Shown here one piece after another: positions 59,792 through 64,000 of a stretch of 64,000 nt of DNA (positions within the stretch are counted from its first letter, which is position 1; each line of letters starts with the position of its first letter). A model generated the notes under the pieces. That model made no database searches, was not told the origin of the DNA, and worked only from the letters and a program-made list of their open reading frames with translations. Source of the stretch: an uncultured Acetatifactor sp. (GTDB lineage: Bacteria; Bacillota; Clostridia; Lachnospirales; Lachnospiraceae); the NCBI GenBank assembly GCA_947625675.1, contig CANQPH010000003.1:1-64000 (forward strand), read 5' to 3'. A program made the translations under genes and the position numbers.

Positions 59792-61498
59792 TTAAGATTC
59801 CTTGCTCATGCGCTTCTTGGTCACCAGCAGGACAATGGCTCCCAGCACCAGGATGCTGCCCACCACGTAGAAAATCGTAGTGCCGATGCCGCCAGTCTCG
59901 GGAAGGGTGACGCCCCTGTGGTTCACAATGATGTTCTCGGTGACAGAATCGTCTCCGTTGTCACTGTTCGTCATCGTTATATCAGTATACGCCGCCTTTT
60001 GGTTTTCACCAGTCGTCTCACTATGTGTCGCCTCGATCGTCACCGTAATGCCAGCAGTCGCCAGTCTATTATATCCGGCAGGAGCCTCCGTCTCCACCAA
60101 GGTATAGGTTCCGGCATCCAAGCCCCGAACGTCAAATCTGCCATCGCTTCCGGATACCAAAACCTGAGTGGCACCCTTGGTTCCTTCGGTCGCCAGGGAA
60201 TAATATGTAATCTGATTCCCATTCTCATCCGTATCTGACTTTTCTACAAACCAAAGAACCATATTGCCGTTCTTTAAATTAAACTTCGCTCCGGCCAGGG
60301 CGGGATGGGTTCCATCCTGCTCTTCCACGTCTCCATCCACCTTCTGATTCTTCATCTCATAGGTGAACACATAGACCGTATCTTCCGTCGCCCGTCCCAT
60401 ATCCGTAGAGACATTGGGATTGTTGGAATATTCCAAATACACCTTGTTGGTATTGACATCTACGTCGCCAACCACTGCGTCCTCCGTCAGTTGGGCGTCA
60501 TAGGTGATTTCTATCGTAACTCCCTTGGTGATATCGCAGAATTCCTTCAGGTCGTTAAAGGTTACGTCAAACGTGGTGATGCCAGTCTCCTCATTCGTAA
60601 CCGGCTCAGAAACCACATAGTAATTTTCTTCCACCTGTTTATTTTTCTGAAGAACACCCTGCAGATCCGTATAAGTGGCGGTCACATTCATGTTCCCCAG
60701 GTAGTCTATTCCCTTGGCAATGGTATCGTGGAACACCATCTTATAAGTATCGTAATACTTGAAACCGGGATCCTCAGGCAGCTCACCGATCAGTTTAAAC
60801 TGGAAAGTCTCATACAGATCGTGATCCGCCGTCTCTCCCCAGCCATCCACTGCACCCGCTTCCGCATTATTTCCCTCGTCCTGCACTTGCTTATCAACCG
60901 TAGGAACCTGGGTCTTAACCACCGCTTTCGCATCTTCATCCAATACGCTCAAGATAAATTTGGTATAGGCTTCGCCCTCTCCCACTGATTGATCCGCATC
61001 TTTAATGAAGTAATAACCGGAAGTCAGGCCAGAAATGGTGTAGGTATATTTTCCATTCACCACTTCCGGAGCAGTATCATTCACTTTTTTTGACGTCGAT
61101 TTCAAATGATCCGCAATGATTTGTGCAAATAACTCGGCGTTATCGTGATCATCTTCCAATCCATTCAGTTTGCTGGCCACGCCATAGGCAGTTACGGGTT
61201 CTGAATCTGGAATTGCGAACAAAACCCTTAATTGCCCCAACAATGTATCATTTACTTCAATGCCGTCGCCCCAATCGATGTTTACCAATACGGACTTCCC
61301 CTCCAGCGTAGACACCTCGCCACTGAAAATCTGATAGGCTTCATACTGATAGCCATCGCCCGGAACATTGGAGATCGTGACCTTCAAATCCGTTTTCTTC
61401 TCCGATGTTCCCGCCTCCGCTGCCATCGCCGTCATTCCCATGGCCATTACCATGACCACCGCCAGCAGCAAGCTGGCTAACTTTTTCATCTTCTTCAT
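59792..61498 (-). CDS. Major pilin subunit, isopeptide-forming, LPETG-anchored
   Basis: A 568-residue SpaH/EbpB-like fimbrial shaft protein. A signal peptide (about 1-27) precedes an N-terminal domain. VPTVDKQVQDE (about 185-195) probably carries the pilin lysine joined by the sortase. Fimbrial isopeptide domains follow, with E-box TYTLVETEAPAGYN near the C-terminus, then LPETGGIG, a hydrophobic helix and the tail TKKRMSKES. Its polymerisation by the adjacent class C sortase is the standard mechanism. It lies downstream of the putative tip pilin, separated by a triple hairpin. Confidence 0.93.
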   Translation of the reverse strand: MKKMKKLASLLLAVVMVMAMGMTAMAAEAGTSEKKTDLKVTISNVPGDGYQYEAYQIFSGEVSTLEGKSVLVNIDWGDGIEVNDTLLGQLRVLFAIPDSEPVTAYGVASKLNGLEDDHDNAELFAQIIADHLKSTSKKVNDTAPEVVNGKYTYTISGLTSGYYFIKDADQSVGEGEAYTKFILSVLDEDAKAVVKTQVPTVDKQVQDEGNNAEAGAVDGWGETADHDLYETFQFKLIGELPEDPGFKYYDTYKMVFHDTIAKGIDYLGNMNVTATYTDLQGVLQKNKQVEENYYVVSEPVTNEETGITTFDVTFNDLKEFCDITKGVTIEITYDAQLTEDAVVGDVDVNTNKVYLEYSNNPNVSTDMGRATEDTVYVFTYEMKNQKVDGDVEEQDGTHPALAGAKFNLKNGNMVLWFVEKSDTDENGNQITYYSLATEGTKGATQVLVSGSDGRFDVRGLDAGTYTLVETEAPAGYNRLATAGITVTIEATHSETTGENQKAAYTDITMTNSDNGDDSVTENIIVNHRGVTLPETGGIGTTIFYVVGSILVLGAIVLLVTKKRMSKES

Positions 61499-61588
61499 TT
61501 CTTCTTCCCTTTCTCCTTTTATTTTGCTTTGTTTTATATTGCACCGTCATGTTTTGTTGTTTCAGTTATGGCATCTTTCCTCGCACTC

Positions 61589-61680
61589 TGCCGCCGATTA
61601 GGCGGCATTTGAATTTAGGGGACTTTGTGCGGCAGCACAAATCCCGAGATTGGAAATAGCCGAACGGCTATTTCCAATCT
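61589..61680. repeat. Triple-hairpin element C between the two pilin genes
   Basis: Three hairpins in a row: TGCCGCC/GGCGGCA (61589-61607), GGGA-TTTGTGC/GCACAAA-TCCC (61619-61645, one bulged base) and a 14-bp GATTGGAAATAGCC/GGCTATTTCCAATC (61648-61679). The last overlaps the final codons and stop of the upstream pilin gene. The first is the same hairpin as in elements A and B. No outer closing stem was found. Confidence 0.65.
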
Positions 61681-64000
61681 TTCCTCCTTCTGCGGTTTAC
61701 GATACCGCTTACGAGGAACAACGCTCCCAAGGACATCAAGGTCAGTCCCCCTGCGGTAAAGCCCGCAGTGCCTATGGAACCGGTCTTGGGCAATTCATAT
61801 TGAGGGAGCCAGGTGTTGGAAACCGTCACCTTGACATCGCCCTGTTCTATGAAAAGATTCGTGTTGCCATTGCCGCCGTTGCCATTGCCGCCGCCATATC
61901 CCACCTGATACAATTCTCCGTTCAAGTAGAATCTTCCAGAGTCCTCAATGGGATTCCCGTTTTCGCCGTCCAGCTCATACACGCCATAGGTCTTTCCCGG
62001 CGACAAGTGAGTTACAAAGGTTGCACTGAGCGGCCAAACGCTCTCCTCTGACACCTCGATTGAAATTTTGTCTATAGGTTCATTGCCCCTGACGCCATCC
62101 ACCATTTCATATAAGCCGAACCAATAGGTTCCGTTCACGGTTCCGCTGAAATTTTTCAGCGTCTGCCCCGTCTGACCGTCAATGAAGAATTTGTTCACGC
62201 TGATCCGGTACGGGGTGTTCAAAACAGATACCGAATAATTTGCGTTAGCGTACACATTCACGACATCCACATTATATCCAACATTTTCCAGTTTTCCCGC
62301 AACCTCATTATCATTGATGAATATGACATATTTTACTATGTCATCCTTTTTATAACCTTCGGGAGCTTTCGTCTCAACCAAGCGATAAATCGTATTCAAT
62401 TCCAAGCCACTAGCTATCACCGCTTTGCCCTGCTCACCAGTTTTTGCGTGAATCACCTGGGGATCCGATATCGATTCGAACTCACCACTCTCCTCGATAT
62501 AACGAGCGACTTCCGTTATGTCAAATTTAGCGCCCGGCAGGAATCTCTGCCCATCATCCACGTCTACTTTCGTAATGGTGATCTGTGGCTGACCCGCTAT
62601 TTGGCCTGCGACTTCATAAGTAAAATCGTCCTTTTCCACGATGCCCGATTGTGGAGCTTGCTGTCCCTCATAATGAGCTATATTGCTAAAAGCAACCTGT
62701 ACTCCAGGGGCCACGTATACCCGGGTAGTGTACTCAATATAGAGCTTCTGATCATCCGGAACCGTAACCATGACCACGGTACCGGCATCTTCCGAATCCC
62801 CTGTAGTTCCAGGTGTCTCAAAACGATATTTCCAGCTTCCTTCTTCAAGCTCATAAGCTTTCTTTTCCTCAGGAGAAAGCTTTTTCAGAGCCTCCAAAGT
62901 AATACCATTGGCCCTATACACCTTTATACTATCCGGATTGAAGGTAAGAGCGGCATTCATTTCATCGATCACCGTTATCGTTCCATCCTCTGTTCCGAGA
63001 TCCGTATTCAATTCGTTTACCGTGATGTAGAAGGTAATCTCGCCCGCTTTCGCTTCATCGGTAGGAGTCTCCAGCATCTCCTTACTCAGGGATTCTACCG
63101 ATTGGATTTCAACCGTAGCCCTATCTTGATCTAACGGTTTCTCCAAATCTTCGCCGTTATAAATCGTAACTTGGTTTGTTAATTCCTTTTCCACACCTCC
63201 CTGCAGAATCTCTGGATCCGTGACCCGACAGACCACTCGGAAATCTACCGTTTCTTTGCCTCCTTCACCAAAATCCAAGGCCCAGCATACGGTCTGATTT
63301 CCCTCCTCGTCCAGCTTGGTATAATAATTTTCACCATTTATCTCATCGTTGGTTGCAGGATGAAGAGTCCAGCTGGCTTTTCCATCCACAAAGAAGCTCT
63401 CCTCAGGTTCCGCTGCAGCCGGTATATTACTATCCGGCGAAGCAGCCCGAATCCCCGCCAACTCCAAACCTGGCGGCAAAGTATCCACCACGGTAATCTT
63501 ACCTTTCAAATTCTTCGCCGTGTTCACCTTAACGCTCCAGGACACATACAAGCCGCTCTCCCTAAACAACCCAAAATTTCCAGCAGAGATGGAACTGCCT
63601 GCAATATCCGTCACTTGTCCCTTTTCCTCATCCCAGACGTGAACCCCGTAAACCTCTTTAGAAACGCCATCGCTGCCGTACTTCGTATATTGGGCCCCTC
63701 CATCGGGAATCAAATGTTCATCCTCTCCCGTCAAAAGGTCATTCATATAAGTTTCGGAAGCATCCTTCACGGGAACCTTGGTCACATCGCTTCTTACAAT
63801 AAAGTATAAATACAAGTTCTCCTTCTCTTTGTCAGGCTTCAGTTCTCGAAGTATCTGAATGAGAAGGGATTTCCCGCCATCCTCCAGAGACCACTCATAG
63901 ACGTCCGGTTCAGCTCCCTCTCCGCCATCCGTTCCGCCGCCGGTTCCTTCTCCGCCCGCACTTTCCTTCCGTCTGCCGTTCAACAGAGAAGCTTCATAGT
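61668..64000 (-). CDS. Tip pilin / large Cna-B adhesin, partial at window edge
   Basis: At least 777 codons, open to the right edge with no start in the window. The visible part has isopeptide-type domains (GNFGLFRESGLYVSWSVKVN, DTLPPGLELAG), then Cna-B-like modules with E-box RLVETKAPEGYKK. It ends in a VYELDGENGNP module, LPKTGSIG, a hydrophobic helix and RRRRKDWK. Order (large protein, then major pilin, then sortase) is that of a tip adhesin in sortase pilus operons. The promoter and true N-terminus lie beyond 64000. Confidence 0.88.
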   Translation of the reverse strand, partial: YEASLLNGRRKESAGGEGTGGGTDGGEGAEPDVYEWSLEDGGKSLLIQILRELKPDKEKENLYLYFIVRSDVTKVPVKDASETYMNDLLTGEDEHLIPDGGAQYTKYGSDGVSKEVYGVHVWDEEKGQVTDIAGSSISAGNFGLFRESGLYVSWSVKVNTAKNLKGKITVVDTLPPGLELAGIRAASPDSNIPAAAEPEESFFVDGKASWTLHPATNDEINGENYYTKLDEEGNQTVCWALDFGEGGKETVDFRVVCRVTDPEILQGGVEKELTNQVTIYNGEDLEKPLDQDRATVEIQSVESLSKEMLETPTDEAKAGEITFYITVNELNTDLGTEDGTITVIDEMNAALTFNPDSIKVYRANGITLEALKKLSPEEKKAYELEEGSWKYRFETPGTTGDSEDAGTVVMVTVPDDQKLYIEYTTRVYVAPGVQVAFSNIAHYEGQQAPQSGIVEKDDFTYEVAGQIAGQPQITITKVDVDDGQRFLPGAKFDITEVARYIEESGEFESISDPQVIHAKTGEQGKAVIASGLELNTIYRLVETKAPEGYKKDDIVKYVIFINDNEVAGKLENVGYNVDVVNVYANANYSVSVLNTPYRISVNKFFIDGQTGQTLKNFSGTVNGTYWFGLYEMVDGVRGNEPIDKISIEVSEESVWPLSATFVTHLSPGKTYGVYELDGENGNPIEDSGRFYLNGELYQVGYGGGNGNGGNGNTNLFIEQGDVKVTVSNTWLPQYELPKTGSIGTAGFTAGGLTLMSLGALFLVSGIVNRRRRKDWK

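Overview
The window looks like a chromosomal segment of an anaerobic, GC-rich Clostridia bacterium, most likely a Lachnospiraceae gut commensal. I infer this from strong AGGAGG-type ribosome sites, the gene neighbourhood rnj/DUF1292/ruvX/ireB, type III glutamine synthetase, a clostridial HPr-like protein and a sortase pilus locus. No rRNA, CRISPR array, insertion sequence or prophage is visible. Nearly all genes lie on the minus strand. The long plus-strand reading frames are GC-driven antisense shadows and were left out.

Layout. 1-1.5 kb: an XRE regulator and a HEPN/MNT toxin-antitoxin pair. 1.6-6 kb: uvrC and ftsH. 6.1-6.9 kb: a branched palindromic element and a decayed AlbA_2/ATP-binding relic. 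6.9-13.4 kb: a division/envelope block (C-terminal protease, M23 murein hydrolase, ftsX, ftsE), a PucR/CdaR-type regulator and a CvfB-like S1 protein. 13.5-15.5 kb: a second branched palindrome, a G-rich tract, an acyl-ACP thioesterase and a CPBP protease. 15.7-34.3 kb: a large Gram-positive glycan-utilisation locus under a LacI regulator. It has GH35 and GH30 enzymes, two permease pairs, two unusual solute-binding proteins, and a DUF5696 + YIP1 + NHL/TPR membrane module, but no ATPase. 34.4-39.2 kb: an ECF S component, an M3 peptidase, tRNA-Gln(CUG), a DUF1508 remnant and a GtrII-like membrane protein with tandem repeats. 39.4-51.5 kb: housekeeping genes (glnA III, U32 peptidase, O-methyltransferase, MltG-like stub, rnj, DUF1292, ruvX, ireB, mtaB, HPr-like, thiI, nifS). 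51.8-64 kb: a surface-fibre locus that runs off the right edge.

The fibre locus combines two assembly systems: a sortase-type pilus (tip pilin, major pilin, class C sortase) and a SipW-type signal peptidase with proteins carrying SipW-type signal peptides and no sorting signal. A BTAD regulator lies just downstream. The best-placed start codon of that regulator runs into a run of nine G that puts it out of frame, as in contingency loci. With eight G it would read in frame. This is the strongest candidate for undescribed biology here.

Other notable observations: an HPr/Crh-like gene whose only well-placed start codon is ACG; three intergenic elements built from clustered hairpins that share a GCCGCC/GGCGGC hairpin (two closed by an outer stem like a cloverleaf); a DUF1508 remnant in frame directly after the stop codon of the GtrII-like gene; and a terminator-like hairpin in the glnA leader. 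All functional assignments rest on recognising family motifs by eye. No database search was run.
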